Source: Acidobacteriota bacterium (lineage in GTDB: Bacteria; Acidobacteriota; Polarisedimenticolia; J045). From it: DNA of 64,000 nt. Positions within the stretch are counted from its first letter, which is position 1, and every line of letters begins with the position of its first letter. The notes under the pieces are model-generated. The model saw only the letters and a program-made list of their open reading frames with translations. It was not told the origin of the DNA and did no database searches. The stretch covers positions 1 to 64,000 of the forward strand of contig JAGOJY010000007.1 in NCBI GenBank assembly GCA_017994815.1, read 5' to 3'. A program made the position numbers and the translations under genes. Positions 1 to 10,913 of the stretch are shown here, piece by piece.

Positions 1-2
1 AC

Positions 3-521
3 CCCGACCCGGACAAGCCGAACCCGATGATCCGCGAGGACGAGCCGCCGAACGATCACTTCCAGGAGACGTTCGACCAGGCGCAGACGCTGCGGGTGAT
101 GCTGACGGTGTACGACGGCGACGGCGCATCGTCGCGGCTCCCGGAGCCGATCTTCTACGAGATCGTCGACAACATGGCGCCGACCGCCGAGGCCGGGGCG
201 CCGCTGACGCAGGCGCCGGAACCGGCCGAGATCGACTACACCTGCATCGTCCGCATCTGCGGGTCGGGCTCGGACCCCGACGGTACGCTCAAGGCCTACC
301 AGTTCAACTGGGGCAACGAGGTCGACCCGCCACTGCCGGTGGCGTGCCAGACCCAGACCTACCGGGCGGCCAACACCTACACCGTCACGCTGACGGTGTA
401 CGACGACGGCAACCAGGAGGGCTCCTGCAACAGCCCGCCGCCCCAGCAAGGCGGCGACACGTGCACCTCGCGCCGGACCGGGACCGACACCACGACGGTC
501 ACCTGCCTGCCGAGGGGCTGA
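3..521 (+). CDS. PKD-domain surface/secreted protein (5' truncated)
   Basis: The frame is open from the window edge, so the N-terminus is missing. The visible 172 residues hold one complete PKD-like beta-sandwich repeat and the end of another: an SGSDPDG turn, an FNWG strand and a YTVTLTVYDDG closing strand. The preceding repeat ends in LTVYDGDG. PKD repeats are found in extracellular and cell-surface proteins, where they act as spacers or binding modules. Several cysteines in the last 100 residues suggest disulfide bonds outside the cytoplasm. The stop codon overlaps the ATG of the following pseudopilin gene, so the two are probably co-translated and may belong to one pilus or secretion locus lying mostly upstream of this window. 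Confidence 0.75.
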   Translation, partial: PDPDKPNPMIREDEPPNDHFQETFDQAQTLRVMLTVYDGDGASSRLPEPIFYEIVDNMAPTAEAGAPLTQAPEPAEIDYTCIVRICGSGSDPDGTLKAYQFNWGNEVDPPLPVACQTQTYRAANTYTVTLTVYDDGNQEGSCNSPPPQQGGDTCTSRRTGTDTTTVTCLPRG

Positions 522-1285
522 TGCGCCGGCTGCGCCCGCGACGTCCCGCCCCGCCTGCCCGCGCCCCCCGGCGCGGGCAGGGCGGGTTCCTGCTGGTCGG
601 GCTGTTCACGATCCTGGTCGTCGGCGGGATCCTCAGCGGCATCGGCGTGCAGGAGTGGTCGATCATCGAGAAAAGGGAGCGCGAGGCGCAGCTCATCTTC
701 GTGCAGGAGCAGTGGGCCGCCGCGATCGTGAACTACCAGAAGGACCAGGGCGGACTGCCGGCGGAGCTCGAGCAGCTGACCAAGAAAGGCCAGAAAGGCC
801 AGGTCTTCATCCGCAAGGCGTACACCGACCCGATGTTCCGCAAATCGAAGCTCGAGGACTGGTGCCTGTTGAAGATCGGCCAGTCGAACATGGTCGTGTC
901 CAGTTGCTCCGAGGCCGACGAGGATCGCGGCCAACTCGGGCTCGGCACCGCGGGCAGTTTCCAGATCGGGGAAGAGGCGCCAACGGCGACGTCGCGCCGG
1001 ACTCCCGGCGTCGCACCGGGGGGCGTCGGCATCGTCGGCGTGCACTCGAAGAGCAGCGACCGCGCCTACAACATCGTCAAGCGCGAGGAAGAGAACTACA
1101 ACCGCTGGTACTACACGTTCGAGGACTACCAGAAGGAACAGAGCGCGCGGAACATCCCCGGGCTGCAGCAGGGCAAGCGGCCGGTCGGCATCGGCCCCGG
1201 CGGCCAGGAAGAGTCGCCGTTCGACCAGCGCAGCCCCTTCAGCCAGCGCCAGCAGCAGCGCCAGCAGCCGAACCGCCGGCGCTAG
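521..1285 (+). CDS. type II secretion/type IV pilus pseudopilin-like protein
   Basis: 254 residues. A basic N-terminal stretch rich in Arg and Pro ends in QGG, followed by FLLVGLFTILVVGGIL, which is a class III (prepilin-type) signal with cleavage expected before the Phe. Position +5, normally Glu in major pilins, is Gly here, as in some minor or tip pseudopilins. The stretch KREREAQLIFVQEQW followed by IVNYQKDQGG matches a recurrent group of secretion-system pseudopilins that carry REREA-L-F and a YY/YQ motif. The C-terminus is low-complexity, rich in Gln, Arg and Ser. The ATG overlaps the upstream stop (ATGA). Its last 47 bp overlap the convergent methyltransferase gene. The function in pilus or T2SS assembly is a family-level inference. 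Confidence 0.75.
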   Translation: MRRLRPRRPAPPARAPRRGQGGFLLVGLFTILVVGGILSGIGVQEWSIIEKREREAQLIFVQEQWAAAIVNYQKDQGGLPAELEQLTKKGQKGQVFIRKAYTDPMFRKSKLEDWCLLKIGQSNMVVSSCSEADEDRGQLGLGTAGSFQIGEEAPTATSRRTPGVAPGGVGIVGVHSKSSDRAYNIVKREEENYNRWYYTFEDYQKEQSARNIPGLQQGKRPVGIGPGGQEESPFDQRSPFSQRQQQRQQPNRRR

Positions 1286-2591
1286 GAGCCTCGAGCAGCG
1301 CGACCGCCTCGGTGTGAGGCGTCTGCGGGAACAGGCCGACGATCGCGATCTCCCGCAACGCGTATCCCGCGCGCAGGAGGACGCCGACGTCGCGCGCGAA
1401 CGAGGCCGCGGAGCAGCAGGCGTGGACGATCCGGCGCGGGCCGGCGCGGGCGATCTCCCCGGCGAGCGCGCCGAGGCCGGCGCGCGGCGGGTCGGTCACG
1501 AGGACGTCGGCGGCGGCCAACGCCGCGAGTCCGTCCCGGGCGTCGGCGAGCCGGAGCGCGTAGGAACCGGCCGGCGGTGCGGGGAGCGAGCCGCCGGCCC
1601 GCACCGCGTCGGGGTCGCTCTCCAGGGCCGTGACATCCGCGCCGCCGGCGGCGATGCGCCAGCCGAGGAGTCCCGACCCGGCGAACAGCTCGACGACGCG
1701 CTGGCCGGGCGCCGCGCCGCACAGGCGCGCCACCTCGTCCGCCAGGAGGTCGGCCGCCGCGAGGTTCGACTGCAGGAAGCCGCGCGCCGAGGCCGCGAGC
1801 GGCCAGCCCGCGGGCGTGCGGCCGAGGACGTGGTCCGCGCCGAGGACGTCGGGGCCGGCCAGTCCCGGCCGCCCCCGCACCGCGATGCCGGCGAGCGCCG
1901 GGCAGCGCTCGAGGAGGGCCCGGCCGAGCACGGGCCACCCGGCCGGCGGGAGATCGCGCGGGTTCAGGTGCGCGAGGGCGCCGGGCGCGCCGGGCACGGC
2001 GGTCAACTCCAGCCCGGTAAGGCCGTGCGGGGCCAGGCCGGGCAGCGCGCCGCGGACCTCCGCGTACGCCCGCGCGAGCGGCGGCGCGAGCTGCGGGCAA
2101 TCCGGGAGATCGGCGATGCGCCAGCTCCCGGGGCCGTGCATGCCGACCGCCCCCGTGGCCCTCCCCGGATCGAGCTGGAACCGCGCACGGTGGCGGCCGC
2201 CGCGCGGCGCCGGGCAGGGCCGCAGGCCGATCGTGGCCGGCGCCGGATCGGCGCCGTGGCGGCGCAGCAGGCGTTCCAGCCGCGAGCGGCGCAGCTCGTC
2301 CTGCCGCTCCTCGTCGAGGTGCAGCCACGGGCAGCCGCCGCACGCCGCGGCGTGGAGGCAGGGGGGTGCGCGGCGACCGCGACCCGGCACGACCACGTCG
2401 GCCAGCTCGCCCCAGCCCGGATCGCCCGCGCGCGGGCGTACCAGCGCCAGGTCGCCCGGGGCCAGGCCGTGCACGCGCAGGCGCAGGCCGAGGGCGTCGT
2501 TGCGCGCGAGGAACCACGCGCCGTCACCCGGGTCGTCGCCCCGCGCGGGGAACAGGGCCGGCGCGTCGGCCGGCGCCGTCGGTCGTTTCAC
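1239..2591 (-). CDS. RNA 5-methyluridine methyltransferase, TrmA/RlmD family
   Basis: 450 residues. It uses S-adenosylmethionine to methylate C5 of a uridine in rRNA or tRNA. An N-terminal TRAM-like segment (GLAPGDLALVRP) is followed by an iron-sulfur motif, C-x5-C-GG-C (CLHAAACGGC). Further on are FLQSN, the SAM site ELFAGSGLLGW, the TDPPRAGL catalytic loop and HACCSAASFARD, which carries the nucleophilic Cys and matches the family's SCxPxTxxRD. The proposed GTG start at 2591 gives a normal N-terminus; the frame stays open far upstream through the divergent peptidase gene, but that extension is a shadow. The target base (23S versus tRNA) cannot be told from sequence, so no gene symbol is given. 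The C-terminal tail is Ala/Gly-rich and overlaps the pseudopilin gene on the other strand by 47 bp. Confidence 0.85.
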   Translation of the reverse strand: MKRPTAPADAPALFPARGDDPGDGAWFLARNDALGLRLRVHGLAPGDLALVRPRAGDPGWGELADVVVPGRGRRAPPCLHAAACGGCPWLHLDEERQDELRRSRLERLLRRHGADPAPATIGLRPCPAPRGGRHRARFQLDPGRATGAVGMHGPGSWRIADLPDCPQLAPPLARAYAEVRGALPGLAPHGLTGLELTAVPGAPGALAHLNPRDLPPAGWPVLGRALLERCPALAGIAVRGRPGLAGPDVLGADHVLGRTPAGWPLAASARGFLQSNLAAADLLADEVARLCGAAPGQRVVELFAGSGLLGWRIAAGGADVTALESDPDAVRAGGSLPAPPAGSYALRLADARDGLAALAAADVLVTDPPRAGLGALAGEIARAGPRRIVHACCSAASFARDVGVLLRAGYALREIAIVGLFPQTPHTEAVALLEAPSAGGSAAGAAAGAG

Positions 2592-2614
2592 GACCGCCCC
2601 GGGGAGCGATCTGG

Positions 2615-2620
2615 TAGACT
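2615..2620 (+). promoter_or_regulatory. putative -10 box (TAGACT) of the M16 peptidase gene
   Basis: TAGACT lies 22 nt before the ATG at 2643. A start about 7 nt downstream would give a leader of roughly 16 nt containing GGGAGAG as ribosome site. No good -35 is visible. Confidence 0.4.
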
Positions 2621-2642
2621 GCGCGGCCAATTCGGGAGAGCC

Positions 2643-3899
2643 ATGGCCGAGCGCGAGATCCTGCCCGATGGGCTGACGCTGCTGTTCGAGGACGTGCCGG
2701 GCGTGCGTTCGGCCACGATCGGCGTGTGGCTCAAGATCGGCAGCCGGCACGAGCAGGACCGGGTTTCCGGCATCTGCCACTTCATCGAGCACCTGGTCTT
2801 CAAGGGCACGGTCACGCGCACCGCCCGGGACATCTCGCTCCTCACCGACCGCATCGGCGGCAACATCGACGCCTTCACCACCAAGGAAGAGACCTGCTTT
2901 TACGCCCGCGTGCTGGACGAGCATATCCCGCTTGCGGTCGACCTTCTGAGCGACATCGTCCGCCACCCGCGGTTCGACGCCGAGGACATCGAGCGCGAGC
3001 GCAAGGTGATCCTGGAGGAGATCCGGATGGTCCAGGACTCGCCGGACGACCGGATCTACGACCTGTTCTGCGAGTCGTTCTGGCCGGACCACCCGCTCGG
3101 GCGCCCGATCCAGGGCACGGAGCAGACGATCGGCGCGATGTCGCGGCGGACGATCCAGTCCTGGTTCCGCCGCTCCTACGTCCCGAAGAACCTCCTGGTC
3201 GCGGCGGCGGGGCACCTGACGCCGAAGCACAAGCGCCTCGTCCGCGAGGCGTTCGCCAACCTGCCGGACGGCACGTCGCCCGCGAACGGGCGCGCCCCGG
3301 CCTGGTCCCCCGGCATCCGCCACGAAACGCGCAAGCAGATGGAGCAGGTGCACCTCCTGCTCGGGATGCCCGGGCTGCCCTCGGGCCACGAGAAGCGCTT
3401 CACGCTGCACCTGCTCAATACCGTGCTCGGCGGCAGCATCTCGTCCCGGCTGTTCCGGCGCATCCGCGAGGAGCGGGGGCTGGCCTACTCCGTCGCCTCG
3501 CAGGTCCACAGCCACCGCGGCACCGGCCTTCTGACCGTGTACGCGGGCACCTCGCCCGAGAACGCGCGCGAAGTCGTGCGGCTGACCCTGGCCGAGATGG
3601 CCTCGCTCGCCACCGAGGCCCCCGGCGCCGACGAGCTGGAGGTCGCGCGCGATCACCTCAAGGGCAACCTCCTCCTGTCGCTCGAATCGACGTCGAGCCG
3701 CATGAGCCGCGCGGCGCGCGAGGAGATGGTGCTCGGGCGCTCGATGACGACGGAGGAGGTCGTCGCCGAGCTGGAGTCGGTGACGCCCGAGCACGTGCGC
3801 GCGCTCGGCGCGCAGCTCTTGACCGGCGTGCGGCCGGCGCTGGCGATGGTCGGCCGCGCCGGGCGGGCAAGGGTGCGCGAGGAAGATCTCGTCCTCTGA
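2643..3899 (+). CDS. M16 family zinc peptidase (processing-peptidase-like)
   Basis: 418 residues, the usual size of bacterial M16B peptidases related to mitochondrial processing peptidase. The inverted zinc motif HxxEH is intact (H46-F-I-E49-H50). The third zinc ligand, a Glu about 76 residues on, fits the stretch [10 protein letters not shown]. The C-terminal half repeats the fold and carries the [21 protein letters not shown] signature of the family. No signal peptide is evident, so the protein is probably cytoplasmic. It starts with an ATG behind a GGGAGAG ribosome site. An M16 peptidase directly followed by dut is a common bacterial arrangement. The physiological substrate is unknown. Confidence 0.9.
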   Translation: MAEREILPDGLTLLFEDVPGVRSATIGVWLKIGSRHEQDRVSGICHFIEHLVFKGTVTRTARDISLLTDRIGGNIDAFTTKEETCFYARVLDEHIPLAVDLLSDIVRHPRFDAEDIERERKVILEEIRMVQDSPDDRIYDLFCESFWPDHPLGRPIQGTEQTIGAMSRRTIQSWFRRSYVPKNLLVAAAGHLTPKHKRLVREAFANLPDGTSPANGRAPAWSPGIRHETRKQMEQVHLLLGMPGLPSGHEKRFTLHLLNTVLGGSISSRLFRRIREERGLAYSVASQVHSHRGTGLLTVYAGTSPENAREVVRLTLAEMASLATEAPGADELEVARDHLKGNLLLSLESTSSRMSRAAREEMVLGRSMTTEEVVAELESVTPEHVRALGAQLLTGVRPALAMVGRAGRARVREEDLVL

Positions 3900-3935
3900 T
3901 CGACGATCGGTCGCCGTCGCGCCCCGCCCCTGCGG

Positions 3936-3941
3936 TACTAT
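3936..3941 (+). promoter_or_regulatory. putative -10 box (TACTAT) for leaderless dut
   Basis: TACTAT ends 7 nt before the dut ATG, so transcription would start at or next to the start codon. No Shine-Dalgarno sequence precedes the ATG. Confidence 0.5.
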
Positions 3942-3948
3942 CCCGGCG

Positions 3949-4401
3949 ATGGAAAACGTCCGCGTCGGCGTCCTGGTGCTCCCGCACGGGGAGGGTCTCG
4001 CGCTTCCCGGCTACGCCACCGACGGCGCCGCCGGGCTGGACCTGCGCGCGGCCGTCGCCGGCACGGTCGAGCTGCTTCCCGGGCGGCGCGAGGCGATCCC
4101 GACCGGGATCCAGCTCGAGATCCCGCCGGGGTACGAGGGACAGGTCCGGGCCCGCAGCGGGCTCGCCATCCGCCACGGCGTCGGCCTGCCGAACGCGCCG
4201 GGGACGATCGACAGCGACTACCGGGGCGAGGTTTTGGTGCTGCTCGTGAACTGGGGCGAGGAGCCGTTCGCGATCCGCCGCGGCGACCGCATCGCGCAGC
4301 TCGTGATCGCGCCGGTGGCGCGCGCCGAGCTGGTGCCGCGGGCCGAGCTGGGGAACACCGCGCGCGACGGCGGCGGTTTCGGCCACACCGGGCAACGTTG
4401 A
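3949..4401 (+). CDS. dut: deoxyuridine 5'-triphosphate nucleotidohydrolase (dUTPase)
   Basis: 150 residues, typical of homotrimeric dUTPases. It hydrolyses dUTP to dUMP and pyrophosphate, keeping uracil out of DNA and feeding dTMP synthesis. All five family motifs are present in order: [23 protein letters not shown] (with the catalytic Asp), RGDRIAQL and the C-terminal [10 protein letters not shown] arm that closes over the phosphates. The stop codon overlaps the ATG of the following metallo-hydrolase gene. A TACTAT box immediately upstream suggests its own leaderless promoter rather than only read-through from the M16 gene. Confidence 0.96.
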   Translation: MENVRVGVLVLPHGEGLALPGYATDGAAGLDLRAAVAGTVELLPGRREAIPTGIQLEIPPGYEGQVRARSGLAIRHGVGLPNAPGTIDSDYRGEVLVLLVNWGEEPFAIRRGDRIAQLVIAPVARAELVPRAELGNTARDGGGFGHTGQR

Positions 4402-5174
4402 TGGTCGAACTGGTGATGCTCGGCTCCGGCTCGCGCGGCAACTGCGCGCTGGTCCGCACGGAGCGCTCGGCGCTCCTGGTCGACGCGGGTCTGTCGGCGC
4501 GGCAGATCGCGCGGCGGCTCGACGCCGTCGGGCAGGACCCCCGGCGGATCGACGCGATCCTCGTCACGCACGAGCACCGCGACCACCTGTGCGGCGTGGC
4601 CACCTTCGCCCGCAAGTTCCACACGCTGGTGCTGGGCAACGAGGCGACGCTCGCCGCCGCCGGCCCGGTGGTGGAGGGGCTGCCGGTGGAGCGCTTCGTC
4701 AACGGCGAATCGCTGCAGGTCGGCGCGTTCGTCGTCACGCCGTTCCCGGTGCCGCACGACGCGGCCGACCCGGTGGGGCTGGTGCTGGAGGCCGAGGGGG
4801 TGCGGATCGGCTACGCGACCGACCTGGGCCACGTCACGCATCTGGTCGCGGCGCGGCTCGCCGGCTGCGCCGCGCTGGTGATCGAGACCAACCACGACCG
4901 CGACATGCTGATGGACGGCCCGTACCCGTGGGTCGTCAAGCAGCGCGTCGCCTCGCGCATCGGCCACCTGAGCAACGACCACGCCGCGGCGTCGCTGCCG
5001 GCACTGGCCGCGGGCGGGACGAGCCACGTGGTGCTGGCGCACATCTCGGAAACCAACAACGACCCGGGGCTGGCCCGGGTCACCGTCGAAACGGCGCTGT
5101 CGGCGGCCGGGCTGGCCGGCGTGGACGTGCACGTCGCGCGGCAAGACCGGCCGATCGACGGCGTCCCCTTGTGA
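4401..5174 (+). CDS. walJ: WalJ/YycJ-type metallo-beta-lactamase-fold hydrolase
   Basis: 257 residues. The N-terminus LGSGSRGNC and the zinc motif THEHRDH (HxHxDH) mark the metallo-beta-lactamase fold. The later segments ETNHDRDML, GPYPWVVKQR and GHLSND are specific to the YycJ/WalJ branch, which is linked to DNA processing and cell-wall coordination in Firmicutes but is widespread. I chose ATG 4401 over the in-frame TTG at 4398 because it overlaps the dut stop (ATGA), a frequent junction in this window. The family assignment is secure. The cellular role in this organism is not established. Confidence 0.85.
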   Translation: MVELVMLGSGSRGNCALVRTERSALLVDAGLSARQIARRLDAVGQDPRRIDAILVTHEHRDHLCGVATFARKFHTLVLGNEATLAAAGPVVEGLPVERFVNGESLQVGAFVVTPFPVPHDAADPVGLVLEAEGVRIGYATDLGHVTHLVAARLAGCAALVIETNHDRDMLMDGPYPWVVKQRVASRIGHLSNDHAAASLPALAAGGTSHVVLAHISETNNDPGLARVTVETALSAAGLAGVDVHVARQDRPIDGVPL

Positions 5175-5217
5175 CGGCGCGCCACGCGCGCGCGCGGCGC
5201 CCGGCCGGGGTGAAGGC

Positions 5218-6513
5218 ATGATCGAACGCTACACGCGGGAGCGGATGGGCCGCATCTTCGGCGATCGCGCGCGGCTCGAGGCGTGGCTGCGCGTGGAGGT
5301 CGCGGTCTGCGAGGCGCTCGCGCGCCGCGGCGAGATCCCCGCCGAGGCGATGGCGGCGATCCGCTCGCGCGCCGCCGTGGACCCGGCCCGCGCGCTCGAG
5401 ATCGAGCAGACCGTCCAGCACGACGTCATCGCCTTCCTCACCGCCGTGGCCGAGAAGGTCGGCCCGGCCTCGCGCTACATCCACCTCGGGCTGACCTCGT
5501 CGGACGTCCTCGACACCGCGCTGGCGCTGCAGATGGTCGAGGCCGCGGACGTGCTCCTCGAAGACCTGGACGAGTTGCTCGCCGCGCTGCGGGAACAGGC
5601 GCTGCGCCACCGCGACCTGCCGCTCGTCGGCCGCACGCACGGGATCCACGCCGAGCCGGTGACGCTGGGGTTCAAGATCGCGTCCTGGCACGCGGAGATG
5701 GCGCGCGGCCGGCGGCGGATCGAGACCGCGCGGGCCGCGGTCGCGGTCGGCAAGCTGAGCGGCGCGGTCGGCACGTTCGCGCACCTCGACCCCGGCATCG
5801 AGCGCGAGGTGATGGACGCGCTCGGCCTCGCCCCGGAGACGGTCGCCACGCAAGTCGTGCCGCGCGACCGCCACGCCGAGGCGCTGGGCGCGCTGGCGCT
5901 GGTCGCGGCGGGGCTGGAACGGATGGCGGTCGAGATCCGCCACCTGCAGCGGACCGAGGTCCGCGAGCTGGAAGAGCCGTTCGGCAAGGGGCAGAAGGGC
6001 TCGTCGGCGATGCCGCACAAGCGCAACCCGATCGCCTGCGAGAACGTCTCGGGCCTCGCGCGGGTCGTGCGCTCGAACGCGATGGCCGCGCTGCAGGACA
6101 TCGCGCTGTGGCACGAGCGCGACATCTCGCACTCGTCGGTCGAGCGGGTGATCGTGCCCGACAGCTTCATCCTCCTGGACTACATGCTGGGGCGCATGAC
6201 GCGCGTGGTGCGCGGCCTGGCGGTCTACCCCGAGGCGATGCGCGAGAACCTCGAGCGCTCGCGCGGGCTGATCTACAGCCAGACGCTCTTGCTGGAGCTG
6301 GTCCGCAGCGGCCTGACGCGCGAAGAGGGTTACGAGCTGATCCAACAGGCGGCGATGCAGGTCTGGGACGGGCGCTTCCCGGGACTGCTCGAGGCCGTGC
6401 TCGCGGACGGGCGGATCGTCGACCGGCTCGGCGAAAAGCGGATCCGCGCCGCGTTCGACCTCGCGCGGCTGCTGCGCAACGTACCCGCGATCGTCGACGG
6501 GGCGGTGCGCTGA
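5218..6513 (+). CDS. purB: adenylosuccinate lyase
   Basis: 431 residues, matching the short bacterial PurB class. It removes fumarate from SAICAR and from adenylosuccinate in purine synthesis. The fumarase/aspartase signature SSAMPHKRNP lies at residues 262-271 and holds the catalytic Ser in the mobile loop. GLTSSDVLDT and GRTHGIHAEP are the other conserved blocks. It begins with MIERYTRERM, typical for the family, and follows walJ by 43 bp. purF, purM and purN lie just downstream, making this a purine cluster interrupted by one kinase gene. Confidence 0.96.
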   Translation: MIERYTRERMGRIFGDRARLEAWLRVEVAVCEALARRGEIPAEAMAAIRSRAAVDPARALEIEQTVQHDVIAFLTAVAEKVGPASRYIHLGLTSSDVLDTALALQMVEAADVLLEDLDELLAALREQALRHRDLPLVGRTHGIHAEPVTLGFKIASWHAEMARGRRRIETARAAVAVGKLSGAVGTFAHLDPGIEREVMDALGLAPETVATQVVPRDRHAEALGALALVAAGLERMAVEIRHLQRTEVRELEEPFGKGQKGSSAMPHKRNPIACENVSGLARVVRSNAMAALQDIALWHERDISHSSVERVIVPDSFILLDYMLGRMTRVVRGLAVYPEAMRENLERSRGLIYSQTLLLELVRSGLTREEGYELIQQAAMQVWDGRFPGLLEAVLADGRIVDRLGEKRIRAAFDLARLLRNVPAIVDGAVR

Positions 6514-6571
6514 CCGTCCGGCCCTACGGTGGCGTGAAAACGGCTGCGGCGGCGGGGCGGGGGCGCTGCCG

Positions 6572-6577
6572 TACAAT
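6572..6577 (+). promoter_or_regulatory. putative -10 box (TACAAT) for leaderless purF
   Basis: TACAAT ends 6 nt before the purF ATG, placing the predicted transcription start on the A of the ATG. No ribosome site is present. Confidence 0.5.
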
Positions 6578-6583
6578 ACCGGG

Positions 6584-7987
6584 ATGACAGGCGCCCTGAA
6601 GGAGAAGTGCGGCGTCGCGGCCGTCGTCGGCCACGCCGAGGCGGCGAAGGTCGTGTACCTCGCGCTGTACGCGCTGCAGCACCGGGGGCAGGAAGCGGCC
6701 GGGATCGCCGCCTGGGACGGCGGCGCGTTGCGCGTCCACTCCGGCCTCGGGCTCGTCGCCGAGGTGTTCTCGCCGGAGATCGCCGAGAGCCTGCGGGGGA
6801 AAGTGGCGATCGGCCACACGCGCTACGCGACCGCCGGCGCGTCGTCGCCGGCCGAGGCCCAGCCGCTGCGCGGGATGACGCGCCACGGGCCGCTGGCCCT
6901 CGGCCACAACGGCAACCTGGTCAACGCGCTGACGCTGCGCCGCGAGCTGGAAGGCGCCGGCGCGGTGTTCCACAGTTCCTCCGACACCGAGGTGATCCTG
7001 CAGCTCCTCGCGCGTTCGGCGGAGCAGGACGTCGCCGACGCGCTGGCCGACGCGCTGCGCCGCGTGCGGGGCGCGTTCAGCCTCGTCGTGCTGGCGGGCG
7101 ACCGCGTGATCGCCGCGCGCGACCCGCAGGGCTTCCGCCCGCTGTCGCTCGGCCGGCTGCCGGACGGCGCCGCGGTCGTGGCCTCCGAGACGTGCGCCTT
7201 CGACCTGATCGGCGCCCGCTTCGAGCGCGACATCGAGGCCGGCGAGATGGTGGTGCTCGGGCCGCGGCCGGACCAGCTCGCGTCGTCGTTCCCGGCGGGG
7301 GTCGGCCTGCCGGCGCCGTGCATCTTCGAGTACGTGTACTTCTCGCGGCCGGACAGCCGCGTGTTCGGCCGCGACGTGGCGGACGTGCGCCGGGCGCTGG
7401 GACGGGAGCTCGCGCGCGAGCAGCCGGCGCAGGCCGACCTGGTCGTGCCGGTGCCCGACAGCGGCGTACCGGCGGCGATCGGCTACTCGCGCGAGTCGGG
7501 GATCCCGTTCGACCACGGGCTGACGCGCAACCATTACGTGGGCCGCACCTTCATCGAGCCGACGGCGTCGATCCGCAACTTCGGCGTCAAGATCAAGCTC
7601 AACCCGGTGCGCTCGCTGGTCGCCGGGCGCCGGCTGGTCCTCGTCGACGACTCGATCGTCCGCGGCACGACGATGAAGAAGATCGTCCAGCTGCTGCGGC
7701 AGGCCGGCGCGCGCGAGGTCCACGTCCGCATCTCGGCGCCGCCGACGGTCTCCCCCTGCTTTTACGGGATCGACACGCCCGTCGAGGAGGAGCTGATCGC
7801 CTCGTCGAACTCGGTCGAGGAGATCCGGCAGGCGATCGGCGCCGACTCGCTCGGCTACCTCTCGGTCGAGGGGATGCACCGCGCGGCGGGGGCGGTTCCG
7901 GGCGAGTTCTGCGCCGCGTGCTTCACCCGCCGCTACCCGGTCGAAGTGGTGGACCGGGACGAGCTGGCGGACGCGCGCCGCGGCTGA
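6584..7987 (+). CDS. purF: amidophosphoribosyltransferase
   Basis: 467 residues. It makes 5-phosphoribosylamine from PRPP and glutamine, the first committed step of purine synthesis. Cys9 after an 8-residue propeptide (MTGALKEK) would become the N-terminal nucleophile after self-processing. The glutaminase domain is followed by the PRPP loop VLVDDSIVRGTT. Four cysteines, C246, C392, C443 and C446 (the last two as CAAC), match the [4Fe-4S] ligands of the Bacillus-type enzyme, so this is the oxygen-sensitive Fe-S class rather than the E. coli class. A TACAAT box 6 nt upstream suggests a leaderless message. Confidence 0.96.
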   Translation: MTGALKEKCGVAAVVGHAEAAKVVYLALYALQHRGQEAAGIAAWDGGALRVHSGLGLVAEVFSPEIAESLRGKVAIGHTRYATAGASSPAEAQPLRGMTRHGPLALGHNGNLVNALTLRRELEGAGAVFHSSSDTEVILQLLARSAEQDVADALADALRRVRGAFSLVVLAGDRVIAARDPQGFRPLSLGRLPDGAAVVASETCAFDLIGARFERDIEAGEMVVLGPRPDQLASSFPAGVGLPAPCIFEYVYFSRPDSRVFGRDVADVRRALGRELAREQPAQADLVVPVPDSGVPAAIGYSRESGIPFDHGLTRNHYVGRTFIEPTASIRNFGVKIKLNPVRSLVAGRRLVLVDDSIVRGTTMKKIVQLLRQAGAREVHVRISAPPTVSPCFYGIDTPVEEELIASSNSVEEIRQAIGADSLGYLSVEGMHRAAGAVPGEFCAACFTRRYPVEVVDRDELADARRG

Positions 7988-8028
7988 GCGCGACGACAAG
8001 TTCCACGAGGTCAAGAGCCTATCCGGAG

Positions 8029-8034
8029 TAGACT
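8029..8034 (+). promoter_or_regulatory. putative -10 box (TAGACT) upstream of the MEDS kinase
   Basis: TAGACT sits 54 nt before the kinase ATG, leaving a leader of about 47 nt with GGAG near 8076. It suggests the kinase and the downstream purM-purN can be transcribed separately from purF. Confidence 0.35.
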
Positions 8035-8088
8035 GGCGCCGACGTCGAGCCCGGGCCGCCGGTCCGGGACAGCCCGGAGCGTCGTCCG

Positions 8089-9851
<1,763 letters not shown>

Positions 9852-9852
<1 letters not shown>

Positions 9853-10913
9853 TGCCGGGGGAGCGACCGAAGAAGGGGCTGACGTACCGCGACGCGGGCG
9901 TCGACATCGACGCCCAGGACCGCGCGTTGGCGCTGATCAAGGGCCACCTGCGCTCGACGAGCACGCCCGGCGTGCTGTCGGAGCTCGGCAGCTTCGGCGG
10001 CCTGTTCCGCGTCCCGGCCGACGTTCCGGAGCCGGTGCTCGTCGCCTCGACCGACGGCGTCGGCACCAAGCTCATGGTCGCGGGGCGCGCCGGCCGCCAC
10101 GACACGGTGGGCGAGGACCTGGTCAACCACTGCGTGAACGACATCCTCGTCATGGGGGCGCGGCCGCTGTTCTTCCTCGACTACTTCGCCACCGCCCGTC
10201 TCGACCCGGCGGTGGCCGAGCGCGTCATCTCCGGGATCGCGCGCGGCTGTCGGCAGAACGGCTGCGCCCTGATCGGCGGCGAGACGGCCGAGATGTCCGG
10301 GATGTACCGACCCGGCGAGTACGACCTGGCGGGCACGATCGTCGGCATCGTCGCCCGCGGCGAGATCCTCGACGGGAGGCGCGTGCGCGAGGGCGACGTG
10401 CTGCTCGGGCTGGCGTCCACGGGGCTGCACACCAACGGCTACACGCTCGCGCGCCGGGTCGTCTTCGACGTGATGCAGCTCGGTCCCGACGACGAGCTGC
10501 CCGGCGACGGCCGCAGCGTGGCCGACGCGCTCCTGGCGGTGCACCGCTCGTACTTGGCCGCGCTCGCGCGGCCGCTGCGCGAAGGGTGGATCCACGCGCT
10601 GGCGCACATCACCGGCGGCGGGCTGACCGACAACGTGCCGCGCGTGTTGCCGGAGGGGCTGGCGGCCTCGATCCGGCTCGGGTCGTGGCCCGTCCCGGCG
10701 CTGTTCGGGGCCCTGCAGCGCGCGGGCGAAGTGCCGGCCGAGGACATGCTGCGGACCTTCAATCTCGGCGTCGGGATGGTCGTGGCACTCGCGCCGGAGA
10801 ACGTGACCGCGCTGGCGGCGCACCTCGCGCAGATCGGCGAACCGGCGCCCTGGAGCATCGGCCGCGTCGTCGCGGGCGAGCGGCGCGTCGTGTACGAGGG
10901 GGAACTCCCGTGA
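9852..10913 (+). CDS. purM: phosphoribosylformylglycinamidine cyclo-ligase (AIR synthetase)
   Basis: 353 residues. It closes the imidazole ring of FGAM using ATP to give aminoimidazole ribotide. Family blocks include GLTYRDAGVDI at the N-terminus, STDGVGTK, HCVNDILVMGA, LIGGETAEM and HITGGGL. The ATG overlaps the stop of the kinase gene. Its own stop overlaps the GTG of purN, so the three genes form one coupled run. Confidence 0.96.

Noticed and set aside
1314..2642. Plus-strand open frame in front of the M16 peptidase
   Set aside because: It is antisense to the methyltransferase and lacks any domain; the peptidase begins at ATG 2643 with a ribosome site.
2592..3794. Minus-strand open frame continuing upstream of the methyltransferase
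   Set aside because: It lies entirely opposite the well-supported M16 peptidase gene and has no family features; the absence of stops is a GC-content effect.
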